From: Sycobia sp. Sy_11 | Taxonomy: Eukaryota > Arthropoda > Insecta > Hymenoptera > Epichrysomallidae | Assembly (NCBI GenBank): GCA_018907035.1 | Contig: JACCIC010000004.1 | Span: 7,524,001-7,588,000 of the forward strand | Length of the DNA: 64,000 bases | Direction: 5' to 3' | Part shown: piece by piece, positions 12,985 to 24,260 of the stretch | How the letters are laid out: every line of letters starts with the position of its first letter | Position numbering within the stretch: the first letter of the stretch is position 1 | Program-made: the position numbers and the translations under genes | The notes under the pieces: generated by a model | The model's database searches: none | What the model was told of the DNA's origin: nothing | What the model saw: only the letters and a program-made list of their open reading frames with translations

Positions 12985-14711
12985 TAAGGCGATGCAGATA
13001 TGAAGTTGCCGGAATAAAGATTGTTTTTGTACTTGAACGATCGATATTTTCATTAAGATGATTTTTTTAGTAAATTGATCAATGAGGCTGCATTAAGCTG
13101 TGGGCATTTTAACGGAATAAATAAACTATCCGGACATTTTTATTTTATTAATAGCTACTTAACAGCAAAGTAAATGAATTTAGAATTATAATGAAGCGAC
13201 GGCTAGATTCCCGTTATAACACGTGACACGCTAGCTTAAAATTTAAGCTAGCTTGTCCCGATAGCCATTAAAGTTTTATTGCAGTCATTAAAAGTAATAT
13301 GGCTCATAACTTTTAGCCCGCTAGATATATGCGGATAAGATAAGGGTAGTTTTTCTATTTTTCAAATTTCTCGCCATTGAGCCCCCCAAAAAATAGGCAA
13401 TTGTCGTCAAAAATTCAATAAAAAAATAATAAATTAAATATTTTACGGCAAATTTCCTTATTTTTCATTGCAATAGAATTCGTTGCAATTTGAAATTTCA
13501 ATACATGGGATAGTCGTTCCACCCCAAGCACACGCTACCTGCAATACTCAGTGTCAATTAATTCTGTTTCGAATTAATTGATATAGATAACTAATTGCTG
13601 TATATACTATGTATACACAGATTCTAACTTGAAACCATTTTTTCATATAGACATTTCAAATGTATTAATATGTAAAATAATAAATTATCCTACATTCGTG
13701 CCATTTGTTAAGCAAGAAAAATGCTAATATTCATATCCATTATTATAGATCCGTATTTTTTTCATTTTAAGCTATTTGAAATCAACAAAATTTTACAAGA
13801 TTTATTTTTTTTAAATAAATTTTACCTATTTTGGGAGCTTAAATGCGCACAAATTGAAAAATAAAAAACTACCTCCAGTCTATTCGAATTATTTCGTGGG
13901 ATAAAAATTATGAGTCATAGCAAGTTTTTATGCAATAAAACTTTAGTTATTGATGGTGCAAGCTGACGAGTCAGGTGTTAACAGGTATCTGGCCATGACT
14001 ATAAATTTATTGATCTATAATATAAAAATTCCTGGATAATTTTTTTTTTCTCATTCCGCTGAAATGACAACTGCAGCTGAATAGAACTAAACAAACTAAG
14101 CTATTTTTGTCCGGGAAACACGAATAGTATCCAGTTTTTAAAAATTTTTTGTTTTGGTTCTCTGGCGAGAAGTCACAATAAAGCCGTTTTCTGTCTTCTG
14201 ACTGTTCCCATTAATTCTTAAAATCTATACGTACCAAATGCAATGAAATCTCCCAGCGAAAAATTTGTCATTAATTCTTCGGATATTATAACAAAAGAAA
14301 AATTGTTTATCGAAGTGAACTTTACGGGTAATTTTTAAAAAATATTAGTATTAATACCTTTTCATGTATTCGTTTGAGCTTGTAAACAGTAATGAGTACC
14401 TAACTAATAATGAAACTTACGCGTTTCAAACGAATCTTAAACACTAGGCTTTACATTGTATTATATATATATATATATATATATAAAAAAACTTCTGCAC
14501 ACACAGATACTACAATATTCTGATAGTCGACGACAACGAGAAAGCCTGGTTCCCGGCCGCCGATCTCAAGGAGTTCCACGGCATTATGCCGCACGAGGTG
14601 ACCGTCGCCGAGACCCTGCTCTTCTGCATAAGGGCCGACGGTTCGGAGGGCCTCTGCTGCCCGACCGGCGGCACCAGCGACGACGAGGACGAGGACCTCG
14701 ACCTCACCTAA
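9600..14711 (+). CDS. SLC6-family Na+/Cl--dependent transporter, C-terminal part (4 exons)
   Basis: This is the 3' part of a neurotransmitter:sodium symporter (SLC6) gene, a plasma-membrane carrier that couples uptake of amino acids or related solutes to Na+ and Cl-. The exons are 9600-9801, 10340-10499, 11496-11759 and 14507-14711. All junctions are GT-AG and the phases stay open, giving 276 codons plus TAA. The peptide opens with the pre-TM8 motif SGTGLAF and then has a TM8 core with LGIDSQFG, where family members place a sodium-site segment. Next come a TM9-TM10 stretch with [13 protein letters not shown]11 after CWKYLSP, TM12 ending WIPAVAIC, and an acidic cytoplasmic tail. TM1-TM7 are missing, and I found no exon for them in 1-9599, so they probably lie left of the window. 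Exons are GC-rich and introns AT-rich. The tail suggests an insect bloated-tubules-like member, but that is a weak memory match, so no symbol is given. Confidence 0.9.
9802..10339 (+). other. SLC6 intron A-B
   Basis: A GT-AG intron of 538 bases, AT-rich, with short chance ORFs only. I see no repeat or embedded gene in it. Confidence 0.8.
10340..10499 (+). CDS. SLC6 transporter exon B (TM9-TM10)
   Basis: The acceptor is ttatcttag and the donor AAAAG|GTAATT; 160 nt. The base left from exon A completes a Gly codon. It encodes [19 protein letters not shown] followed by [12 protein letters not shown], the usual TM9/TM10 layout with the conserved G-x-Y-x-F, and ends in a second hydrophobic stretch ([17 protein letters not shown]). 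Confidence 0.9.
10500..11495 (+). other. SLC6 intron B-C
   Basis: A GT-AG intron of 996 bases, AT-rich, with T-runs near 10550 and 10800. Nothing else is recognisable. Confidence 0.8.
11496..11759 (+). CDS. SLC6 transporter exon C (TM11-TM12)
   Basis: The acceptor is gatcccag and the donor CTGCAG|GTATAT; 264 nt. The two bases left from exon B plus one here make an Arg codon. It encodes [17 protein letters not shown], then [19 protein letters not shown] (TM11), a short loop, and [21 protein letters not shown] (TM12). Codon use is clearly GC-richer than the flanking introns. Confidence 0.92.
12927..12979. repeat. (AT)n microsatellite
   Basis: About 26 AT units in the last SLC6 intron. Confidence 0.95.
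13085..14090. mobile_element. Fold-back-like repeat element with long diverged arms
   Basis: The left part (13087-13400) and the reverse complement of 13800-14088 match: cattttaacggaat versus catttcagcggaat, aacacgtgacacgctagctt versus aacacctgactcgtcagctt, then aaagttttattgca and ctcataa-ttt. The arms are about 300 bases and divergent. A related arm is at 23641-24260. There is no coding capacity. Confidence 0.65.
14461..14485. repeat. (TA)n run at a splice acceptor
   Basis: About 12 TA units ending 21 bases before the terminal SLC6 exon. Confidence 0.9.
14507..14711 (+). CDS. SLC6 transporter terminal exon D (cytoplasmic tail)
   Basis: The acceptor is acacacag, 21 bases after a (TA)n run, and the stop TAA is at 14709-14711; 205 nt. 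The tail reads from [17 protein letters not shown] through [14 protein letters not shown] and [15 protein letters not shown] to an acidic end ([10 protein letters not shown]). The frame continues from exon C without a shift. Confidence 0.88.
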
Positions 14712-14828
14712 AATCGAAGGCGCCCCTCGACGGCAACGAAAGCGCACACGTATATATATAAACACACGCAAGACGATCGTTGAATTATATAGTGTGCCAG
14801 CTATATATATATGTATATGTATATATAC

Positions 14829-14890
<62 letters not shown>

Positions 14891-16169
14891 CGTACGCGCG
14901 CTGCCGCAAAAATTTTATATCGATGAAAAGGAGAGAGAAAAACACGAGCGATCGAAGAATTTTCAAGAATCGAGATACGTGGCCGACGGAGGGGTCAATC
15001 GGTAATTTATGGCTAATATATCAAATGTAACGTATAGGCAACGTAAAAATTCTTTAAAAGCATTATGGAAGGGTCGATAGGTATAGATCGTACATAGTCT
15101 AATATCGTTCTTTAGTCGTGTCATAATGTTACGTGCCGGGTATACGCTTTAAAATCGCGTACAATAGCAAATTATGGATTATTAATATTATTAATTTTGA
15201 ACTATGGTTATTTAAAAAAGTTATTATTACATTTTTTGACAGGCCTCCAATATCAATTAAATAAAAATAAATCAAGAAAAAGGAAAATGGAATAATTAGT
15301 ACACTTCATCTTTTAGAGTTGACTGTGTATAAAACAATGACGTATGAAGCTAATAAAGCTTGAAGAGTGTATAACAAAAAACTATGGCTACCGAAACGTT
15401 GTACTTCAATATTAAAAAAAAAGAAACTAAAATTATATTTTTCTACACACTCAACTCTCAAGAAATAAGGATCTTTCTTTGATTTCTTATTACTTTAGTA
15501 CTTATTTTGATTGTTTCTTTCATTATTCAATTTTATATGGATAAATTAGCGTTTTATAAATAAGAAAAAAACGAATTCTTTCATCTTAGTTTATATATTT
15601 ATCCGCATGTCGGCATTAAATTTGAAAATTTCCCAAATATATACAAGAAGCCCATACACTCCGCCCTTATAGTAATTCGAATACCAATAAAAGTTCTATA
15701 CTTTGCGAAAGTAATAATATATCTAAAGTCGAGCACGTCGGCCAAAGTCTAATAAAGATACTCGCGACGTCAGTCAATTAAAAGTATACCCTTAAAATCC
15801 ACAGGAGTGAGAAGGGCAGAGTTCATCCTTCGCTCGCGAGTCGCTGCATCAGATATAAATGATTGAAAATTCTTTTTGTCGATGTAACATACGCTTATAT
15901 AATATACGCGGACAGTCTTTTTTTAATAACAAGTCGCCTATTGGACAAACGATTATGCGAGCGCGAGAGCACACATATACACACAGATACTTACACGTAC
16001 ACACGTGAGTGTGTTTATGTGAGGATTTTTAGCGAGGATCGATCTTTACATATCGCCATTTTTTCGGTTAAAAAAATTTCAATCTTTATGATACACCGAG
16101 AATAAAAAAAATCAAAATATTTGTTATTTTAGAACGCAGAATAATATTGTCTGCTAATATATTTTTATT
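14712..16169. other. SLC6 3' UTR and flank
   Basis: Sequence after the SLC6 stop, with a microsatellite at 14801-14889. AATAAA-type words occur near 15347 and 15688, but I cannot say which is used. The ORF near 15863 is low complexity. Confidence 0.5.
14801..14889. repeat. (TA)n/(TG) compound microsatellite in the SLC6 3' region
   Basis: TA units interrupted by GTATATGT and CATATA, about 90 bases after the SLC6 stop, so probably in its 3' UTR. Poly-Ile/Tyr ORFs over it are artefacts. Confidence 0.9.
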
Positions 16170-16326
16170 CCTCATTCTAACCTACAAATCACACCTTCCC
16201 CGTTTGATTCCGGTTCTCAAGAGGGAAAATATAGTCCTTACCTAGTACGAAAAGACTTCTTTACGAACAATCTTCTACAATCCTCGGCTTCGCCTCGGGC
16301 CGAAAATTTCTCCTTTCGTGAATAAA
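16170..16326. repeat. Dispersed repeat shared with 60774-60929
   Basis: About 155 bases share blocks such as tatagtccttac, acgaaaag and cctcggcttcgcctcgggcc with 60774-60929, in the same orientation. It may be part of the LINE whose coding fragments lie next to the second copy. Confidence 0.8.
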
Positions 16327-16511
16327 GGCTTTCCGTACCTGACAAGAAATGTAGTATTAATTTGATCGCGCATTTGCATTCTCGCTTCGCTCGAGCGGCA
16401 ATTTCAGGCAGTGCGTGAAGTTACCCTTACTCACCTTGCTCCCTTGATGCATAATCTACTATATTTTACCACAGCGCTGCTATGTTCAGACGGTGCTTAG
16501 ATTGACCACAT

Positions 16512-16576
<65 letters not shown>
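16512..16576. repeat. (CT)n microsatellite
   Basis: About 32 uninterrupted CT units. Confidence 0.95.
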
Positions 16577-16580
<4 letters not shown>

Positions 16581-18134
16581 TGCATAATATACTAATTAAT
16601 AAGATATTCCGTAATAAAAAAAAGACAAACTAAGTCATTTATTTCTCGGAGTATTCAAAACTTTTCTATATATAAATTCATTTTGTACATTATTTTGCAT
16701 TACATCTTTTAATTTTAATCGAGATTCAATAAATGTTATGCGTATATAGAATAATTCGCGCGTTTCAACTGTAATTGCGTAAAAGAGATGGAAAACTCAT
16801 AAACCAATTGTTATTTAGCTTTAACATAAAAATTACCATATACATATTAATAACTATACGTAAGACAAAGACGCTAATATTCTACATATCGTCAAATGTA
16901 AGGATCTAGCTAACACAAAAAAAATTAAACATTATAAAATTTACAAACTAATCGCTCAGAACAGAATCGCGATTAATGGTCGCCATTATAGTAATGGTTA
17001 ACATTTTTCTAATATTCAATGATTATGTACATTAAAATATTGATTTTATAAAATACTTCAAAGATTTCGGAATTTCAAAAAGCAAATGATTATTATGTAC
17101 TTTATACAATGTATAATTGTTAGAAATTATTTATTATATATTCTTTTACAATATGTTCGTATATTTCATATAATTTGTATATTCATGAACTGATCCAACT
17201 GTAATAATTTATAATTAAAAAAATGTTAGCTATATACATCATCGAAATGCTCAAAATTTGAGCAAGAATGAGAAGCGTGAAGCGTACAATTTTTAGATAT
17301 AGGAGCCGTCCATCGGACACGCGAACAGTGCAAAATCAAGTCCCAAAGTTGTGCCCATTTTATTCTTCCGTTATATGATTTTTCAATAAAATAATCCCTA
17401 AAATAAGTTTGCCAACTCGTTTTTGCGATCGGTATTTTCTGAAAATATAAAACTTATTTTATCTGTCGAAAAGGAGTAAACAAAAAAGAGTTAACCTCTT
17501 CTTCTTCTCCTTCTTTTTTTGTTAACAATTGCTTTTTCCTCTCGCGACTCTTAAAGCCTATTTTTCAAGACGATCTACCTACGTCAGTATTTAAACAAAT
17601 TTTAAATTTATATAGAGCAATTACATAAAATATTTGATATCGCGTGATATACATATAGTATATATGTCGATAAAATAAAGATTTATATGAATTTACATGC
17701 ATTGAATCAATATCAGTAAACGCTTGAAAAATCTGTCGTTAACTGTACTTAATGTTTGAAAAGCTTTCAACATTCGTATATTAGAAAGTACTAATGTATA
17801 ATCAGTGCATCAGTCCGGTTATATTTTATTACCATTGCAAAAATTTTTATGCGTTTTTTTTTAATAATCATCAACAATTGTTAACAGAAGAAAAATTTCG
17901 GAAACAGCAGAGTGGTAATACCGAGACTGTTAAAGAACGGGGGGAGTCAAAACAGAACTGATCGATTTACATGTAGCAGCACACCTGTGTTAATCTAATC
18001 ACGTTGAAAGTATAAATCCGTAGATGTAGCGATGAGATCATAATGAGCGAACTATATTACAATATCATCGCTAATTAATTTTATCAATCCGTGTATTTTA
18101 TCCAGTCGGGGTGATATTACGGAATCATGAATAG

Positions 18135-18136
<2 letters not shown>

Positions 18137-18184
<48 letters not shown>
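18137..18184. repeat. (AT)n microsatellite
   Basis: About 23 AT units. Confidence 0.95.
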
Positions 18185-18187
<3 letters not shown>

Positions 18188-18425
18188 GTATGTGTGAATC
18201 GAAACTAAGATCCTAAGTGCTATACGTAAAAACCAAATATTGTGAATGGTCGGGTAGACCGTGTCGATTCATAGATAAACATACTGTTGCAAAATTTTTA
18301 ATCAACATTGTGTAGATAATATTCAGGAAGAACTGTTACAGTTCTACTAGGCATAATGATTGTTATGTATTTTTTTTTTGTTTTAATTCAACGTTGATAA
18401 GTTAGAAACTATTATTTTCAATTAT

Positions 18426-18516
18426 TTTTTTTTTTTTTTTTTTATGTTATTTAACGTCGCTTTATTTATGCTTCCAATTATCGGTGCTAATCAGCGACGG
18501 AGGTCTACGATGTGTT
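18426..18516 (-). mobile_element. SINE 3' fragment, copy 3
   Basis: On the minus strand this matches the 3' half of the SINE at 58632-58833: cacatcgtagacctccgtcg, ctgatt, ggaagcataa, cgacgttaaataacat. It ends in an 18-base A tail (T run 18426-18443 on +). The tRNA-related head is missing, as in 5'-truncated retrocopies. Confidence 0.85.
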
Positions 18517-19366
18517 TTTCAATTATTTATTATCAATGCATTTATTATAAAAGTTCTTACATTTGTCGATTTTCAAGGGAAACCTAATTATAAGAATGAC
18601 AATAAAATGTAATCTGTTGATGACAATAATTAAAAAAGACCATGACTCAGGATACGAAGTTTGGAAATGACAATAAAAAAGTTTATAAAATTGTGAATTC
18701 ATTATTATATGAATAAAAATATTCACAGGGGCCTACACAGAATCGGACATTAACAATTTATGTGTAATATTATATAATGCGCTTGTAAAAGCGCGAGTTC
18801 CAAGAATCTTTCATTCGTTGTGACAATAATAACGTTAATCATATATCTACATCTATATCGGTATAAGAGTGCAGATTTTAAAAATATTTTTTATTTAATT
18901 GTTATCGTCATAGTATCCAGTTGCAATAGCAATTATATAGAAAGATAAAAAAAGTACAACTTCTTTATGATCTAAAAATGAGTCGAAGATATGTTTAAGT
19001 AAACACAAATATGTAATATAAGTTTTAGATATGACATATTTAGTAACCGTTTATGACTGGACAAAAATTTGAAAAATTCGAAAAATTAAAAAACTCAAAA
19101 ATTTTGCAAAATTACGAAACATTTAACGCATTTTTGACTATTTCAATTGTAGATTAAATTATTTTTCATATATCGCAGTAACTATACAATTGTGCGATAT
19201 ATATATACATATAAAAAACACATCTAATTACATGCAATAAGATTAATTGTTTCTCACCGAAACTTGATAATGTAATTATATTAAAGTATAATGAAATTTT
19301 TCAAACTGATGGTTCTAATTTTGATCCAATAAAATGTCAAATAGGAGTACAAATTAGAGTACAGTA

Positions 19367-19367
<1 letters not shown>

Positions 19368-19418
<51 letters not shown>
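19368..19418. repeat. (CA)n microsatellite
   Basis: About 25 uninterrupted CA units, the only long CA array in the window. Confidence 0.95.
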
Positions 19419-19419
<1 letters not shown>

Positions 19420-20307
19420 CGCCCTAAACCAAAACAGCGTTGTGAAAGGCAAAATTCAAGTGGATTCTTATTATGTAGAATGATATTATTGATGGTATTA
19501 AATTTCGTAAAATAGGCATTAGCCTAGATTTTTAGTAATCGAATCCAAAATAATCGCGCCTGTTTACCGTTATGGCAAAAATTGCGAATTGTAATAGATT
19601 CCAATTGAGGAATAAACACCGTATGGGAATGTATAAAATCGCATGTATTTCTCTGGTTAAATTTGATAAAATTTCGTGTCTCGAATCCTATCCTCATTTA
19701 AATACGTATCAATGATACGAAGTCAAATGTTTTTAATATTTAATCGGACCGAAATGGATCTATACGGCTTAATAAATTTCAATCCGTTTTAATACATTTT
19801 CTGTTCTTCGATTCATTTTGATTAAATCCAAAATTTAACCAGGATAATAGCATAATCTATTAATTATAATTTATAAGTATAAATATTGTATTATAGGAAA
19901 TGTAATTCGTATTATATGTATTATATCTTACTTATATATTTACACATGTCGTTTGTAAGAGATACTACGAATGATTTTAATTAACACTCGATCTATAAAT
20001 ATCGAAGCCTCCGATAATCGAAATGAAAAATAATGTCTTCTGATCGTGGACATTAATATCGTGATGAATACGTGCTACAGGTTTATGACTTTTTAAAAAG
20101 ATGTCGTTAATTGCATTATTTGAATGTTGCTTTTCTGCGTATGGTTATACCGACGCGACATACCTATACCTAATTAAATGCCAATTCTGGTGAAAATTTA
20201 TGGTGTTCCAAAGCCACTAAACGCCCTTATAATTTAATTTAAAAATAGTTCAATAAATTATGACATAATAAAAGTTAATCAATAAAAGCAATACATAATT
20301 TTTTACG

Positions 20308-20308
<1 letters not shown>

Positions 20309-20357
<49 letters not shown>
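20309..20357. repeat. (TA)n microsatellite
   Basis: About 24 TA units. Confidence 0.95.
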
Positions 20358-20359
<2 letters not shown>

Positions 20360-23300
20360 AAGATCGAAACAATTGCTCATACTTTTCTTTAATTTTATAA
20401 TTATCGAATCCTCGAAAAGAAAAATGAGATTTTGCTGCTATTAACTATATCTATGAACAATCAGAATCTGTCAGCAAAGAAGAATTATACAGTTATTAGA
20501 ATGTTATGATAAATATTTATATCGATTGACCCATATCACTAAATACACATATCGGTATTAACATTTTCAATAGTGAATTTATTTTATTAAAAATTATCAA
20601 ATTAGTAGTTGGTTGAAAAATATAAATTTGAAAAATTTTATCTTTATAAAAAATATTCGTGTTAACATATAAAAAAAACATTATAGTAATCCCGTTGTTA
20701 TGCAGATTTCTTTAAATTTCTATTTTAAAATCCTGTTAAATATAAAAGAAAGAAAACTATGTAATATAATATTCTTATATGCATTTTTTATTCAAATCGG
20801 TTAATTATAAAATTATTTTTCATGTTTTTGATCAAAATTTAATTTACGCTATTCGAAATTCAATAGTTTTTTGCTCTTAAATCGGACGAGAATAAAAAAA
20901 TACCATATGCTATTTTATCATTGCGAAATGTATAATTACATGAGAATACTGTAAAATTGTACGAGAGTCACTAATGAAATAATGCTAAGAATTTATTTAC
21001 AATAATTACAAATTTATTTGAGTTTAATATAAAATTTTAAGCATAAGAGATGGAGAGAGTGAGAGAGAGTGAATCGAAAAAAATTTTGACTTAACGAAAT
21101 AAAGAAAAATGATCTATTAAATTATTGCAATACTATGCAAAACGCATGTTTAAATCAGCAATTATTGAACAAAAATTATAAAAAATATACGTTTATTTAC
21201 ATTGAGCATGTGAATAAAAGAAAACTTTTTCAGTTTTTGAATCAAATTTTTACCTGAAATATTTGAGTAAAGTGATTTTTCTATGTCCTAGGTTAGAGCG
21301 AATTAAAGCATAATCTGACAGAATGGATATCACCAAAAAGACAATAACTGCATAATTATTAAGCAAAATAGATCATGTATTAATATTTACTATCAATAAT
21401 TATTATTATTGTTACTCCTTTAATGATCGTTAATATCAAATTGGTACTACATGCAAGTATATAGAAAACAATTAAAATTGATGATGCAACGTAAGTTTTT
21501 AGTTCGGAGGAACATATTGTAAATAATTTCAATAGAACCTTATGCGCACAGAAAAAAAATATATAATAGCTTTTTAAAAAGAAAAAGGCCAATAAAAATA
21601 TTTGTATTAATGTGTTTTTTCCACGTGAACATTCATTAATAAAAGTGTTTTAGTGGAATAGAAATAAAAAAATATTTATGAAATAAAGGATGAAGTCAAG
21701 TAGTTTAAACACTATTATGTTCCAGTTAGTATCTTTATTAACGATTATTTTTTATTCAACATACATTACAAAACGTACATATATTATTAATTATTACTTG
21801 TTCTGTATTCAGAATTTTCTTATGCAACTCGTTTCAATCTCTGCAAACGATTGATCATCGTTTGAATTGAACATTTTACTGATTGATAATTGGGTTTATA
21901 TTGCATTAACAAACCAAAAAATTGTTATATTTTCTCTAGACATAAAATTTTCTATTTCTGAATGTGTCGCAAATAAAAACTCACGCAGTGTCTTCGCTTC
22001 TATACTCTCGCTCGTAGATAAATTGTTTTGAAAACTTATGAAGGAATAAATAACTAAATCAATAAAAATATATTAAAATAGTATAGAAGAAATCTGATTT
22101 CATATACCTGTGATGATGTTTTAATTCGAAATAAAAATAAGATAAGTCGTATGAAGAAGCCTCTACGATGATTGCTAAGGTGACAATAATAATCATATAT
22201 AAAATTTCTGAAACTAAAAAGTCTCAAAAACGAAATAGAGAGAGGATGATAAACTATTATCATCCCAATACTATTTCTTTTTGACAATAATTATATAGAT
22301 CACTGGAGCGCAGTGCAGTTTATATATATATATATATGTAATCTGAATGAAGGTGACTAAAATTTTTTGTTCCACTACCGTACCAAAACATACCATACCA
22401 TATTGTGAACGACTACGCGATAATTAAAATGTTTTATAACAACGCGTCTATCCGTCGACTAAATTTGTATAATTAGCAATTTCAGATAGAAAAAAAAACT
22501 GGATTTAGCGGTGAAATAATAATAAGAAGAAAAAAGATACTCGTATAGAAAATTATGAGACCTAATTGAAAAGGTACAGGTTGGTGACAAAATTAGGTGA
22601 GCGTAACCGAAATAGAAAAAAAATTTTCATTAAAGAAAGTAATAGCTCTGATGGTCGATCAAATAACATTTAAGAAAATTGCGCAACATGCTTGAGGAAA
22701 GATACGAAAACTCTTACACATTCATAGATATAATAATCTTAGTTCCGAGCGATAACGTTAGTAATCAGGACAAAAGATGGAATGAATATAAATATTAAAT
22801 TATACGAGTACATACGAAAATAAATCTGTACGTTAAAGGGGATTGAATTATAATATTGCTAATGCGTAAAAACTGTACATATTATATTGTTGTCAGTTAA
22901 ATGTTACAATAAATGCCATAACTGGAAATGATGCTCATTTTTCTATTTTTTTTATTTCCTTTATATCCAACCATTTTTTTTTGTAAATCTAAAAATTAAT
23001 CTGTAAAAATTAAAATACAAATTTTACACGTTCAACGCATTTTTCCGTAAATGATAATAACAATTTTTCTGTATACATTTTAATTATTATAATAAAGTAT
23101 GGTTAATTTTACGATTACAATTGATAAAACTTAATGTCGAAAAAAGAGTCTTAATTCATAGAGCTATACAAAAATATGATTTTGTTTAATGCATTTACTT
23201 AATGTCGCATCGACTTAAATCATCAGCGACCACGTAAGCTATGTACAAAGTAGATACGTTTAAGTTTACATACATATTTATTGTTTAAAGTTTTGTTACA

Positions 23301-23640
23301 TTTTTTACAATTTGCTCCTAGATCTAATTTAATACTGTAGTATTAGATTTTTCGATTTTCATTTTTCTTGAGTTATATTCATTCTTGAGATTTTCTTCAT
23401 GTATTATCATTAATATCTATATTTTTGTAACCTGTTGGACTTTTACTATTTCTTTTGTAGCTTTTAAGCAAGACTCTATTGTTTCGATCAGTGCTGTGAC
23501 AGGGCTGTTTCAGGATTAAATAAATCTTTTGAACGTGTAAATTGAACTACACATTTGAATTACACATATTATTATAAATATAAGATTATAAAATATAATG
23601 CATATTTAACAGCCAGGTTGTATTTAGTTATAAGCTGGCT

Positions 23641-24260
23641 CTATTAAGCTACAGTGGTCATTTGAACGGAATCAAATAAAATTATGAATAGCTAATTCAT
23701 TGCCCAGTAAATAAATTTTTGCCACAGCCACATCCTGGTTAACACCTGACAAGCTAACTTAAGATTTACGCTAGCTTAAAACTTGAACAACTCGTATTAT
23801 ATTACACCTATGAACACGTGCTATGACTAATAATTTTTAGTTTGTGATAGTCATGGGGTAGCTGTTCTATTATTCACATTTCTCAGCCTTCAGCTTTTCT
23901 AGAAAGAGTGAAAATCATCGAAAAATCCATAAAAAATTAATAAATGCTAGATTTTGCCGAAAATTTCAAAATATGACTCAGAAATAGAATACATTACCAT
24001 CTTGGAATTATTTACAGCGCTTACGACGGTCTTTCAACTCCTAGGGCACGCTACATGTATAACAGAGTTATTTTGCAACTTATATTATGTTACAGCTATA
24101 AAAACTTGTAACTGCTCGTAATTTTTAGGCTACAATGTATTTGCGAATAATTTCGGGTTAGTTTTTTTCTTCAAACTGTTCACCCTTAAACCCGCTGAAA
24201 AGGTAAAAATTATCGAAAAATTCATATAAAATTATTCTAATGAATGCACAATTTTACAGC
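23641..24260. repeat. Second member of the fold-back repeat family
   Basis: It shares aacacctgacaagctaactt, gctatgactaataattttta, tttctcagcc and a GAAAA-TCATCGAAAAAT block with the arms at 13.1-14.1 kb. A partly repeated unit follows from about 24000. It is eroded and no terminal repeats are clear. Confidence 0.55.

Larger units (their letters stand above)
11760..14506 (+). other. SLC6 intron C-D
   Basis: A GT-AG intron of 2747 bases. It holds a long (AT)n run (12927-12979), the fold-back-like repeat 13085-14090 and a (TA)n run just before the acceptor. The ORFs near 11.9-12.6 kb are AT-rich and match no family I know. Confidence 0.8.
16577..23640. other. Non-coding region
   Basis: No gene recognised over 7 kb of AT-rich sequence. 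It contains the SINE fragment at 18426 and three dinucleotide arrays. ORFs up to 77 codons are AT-driven and have no motif. Confidence 0.6.

Noticed and set aside
14451..14966. Minus-strand ORF of 171 codons
   Set aside because: It is antisense to SLC6 exon D extended through TA repeats.
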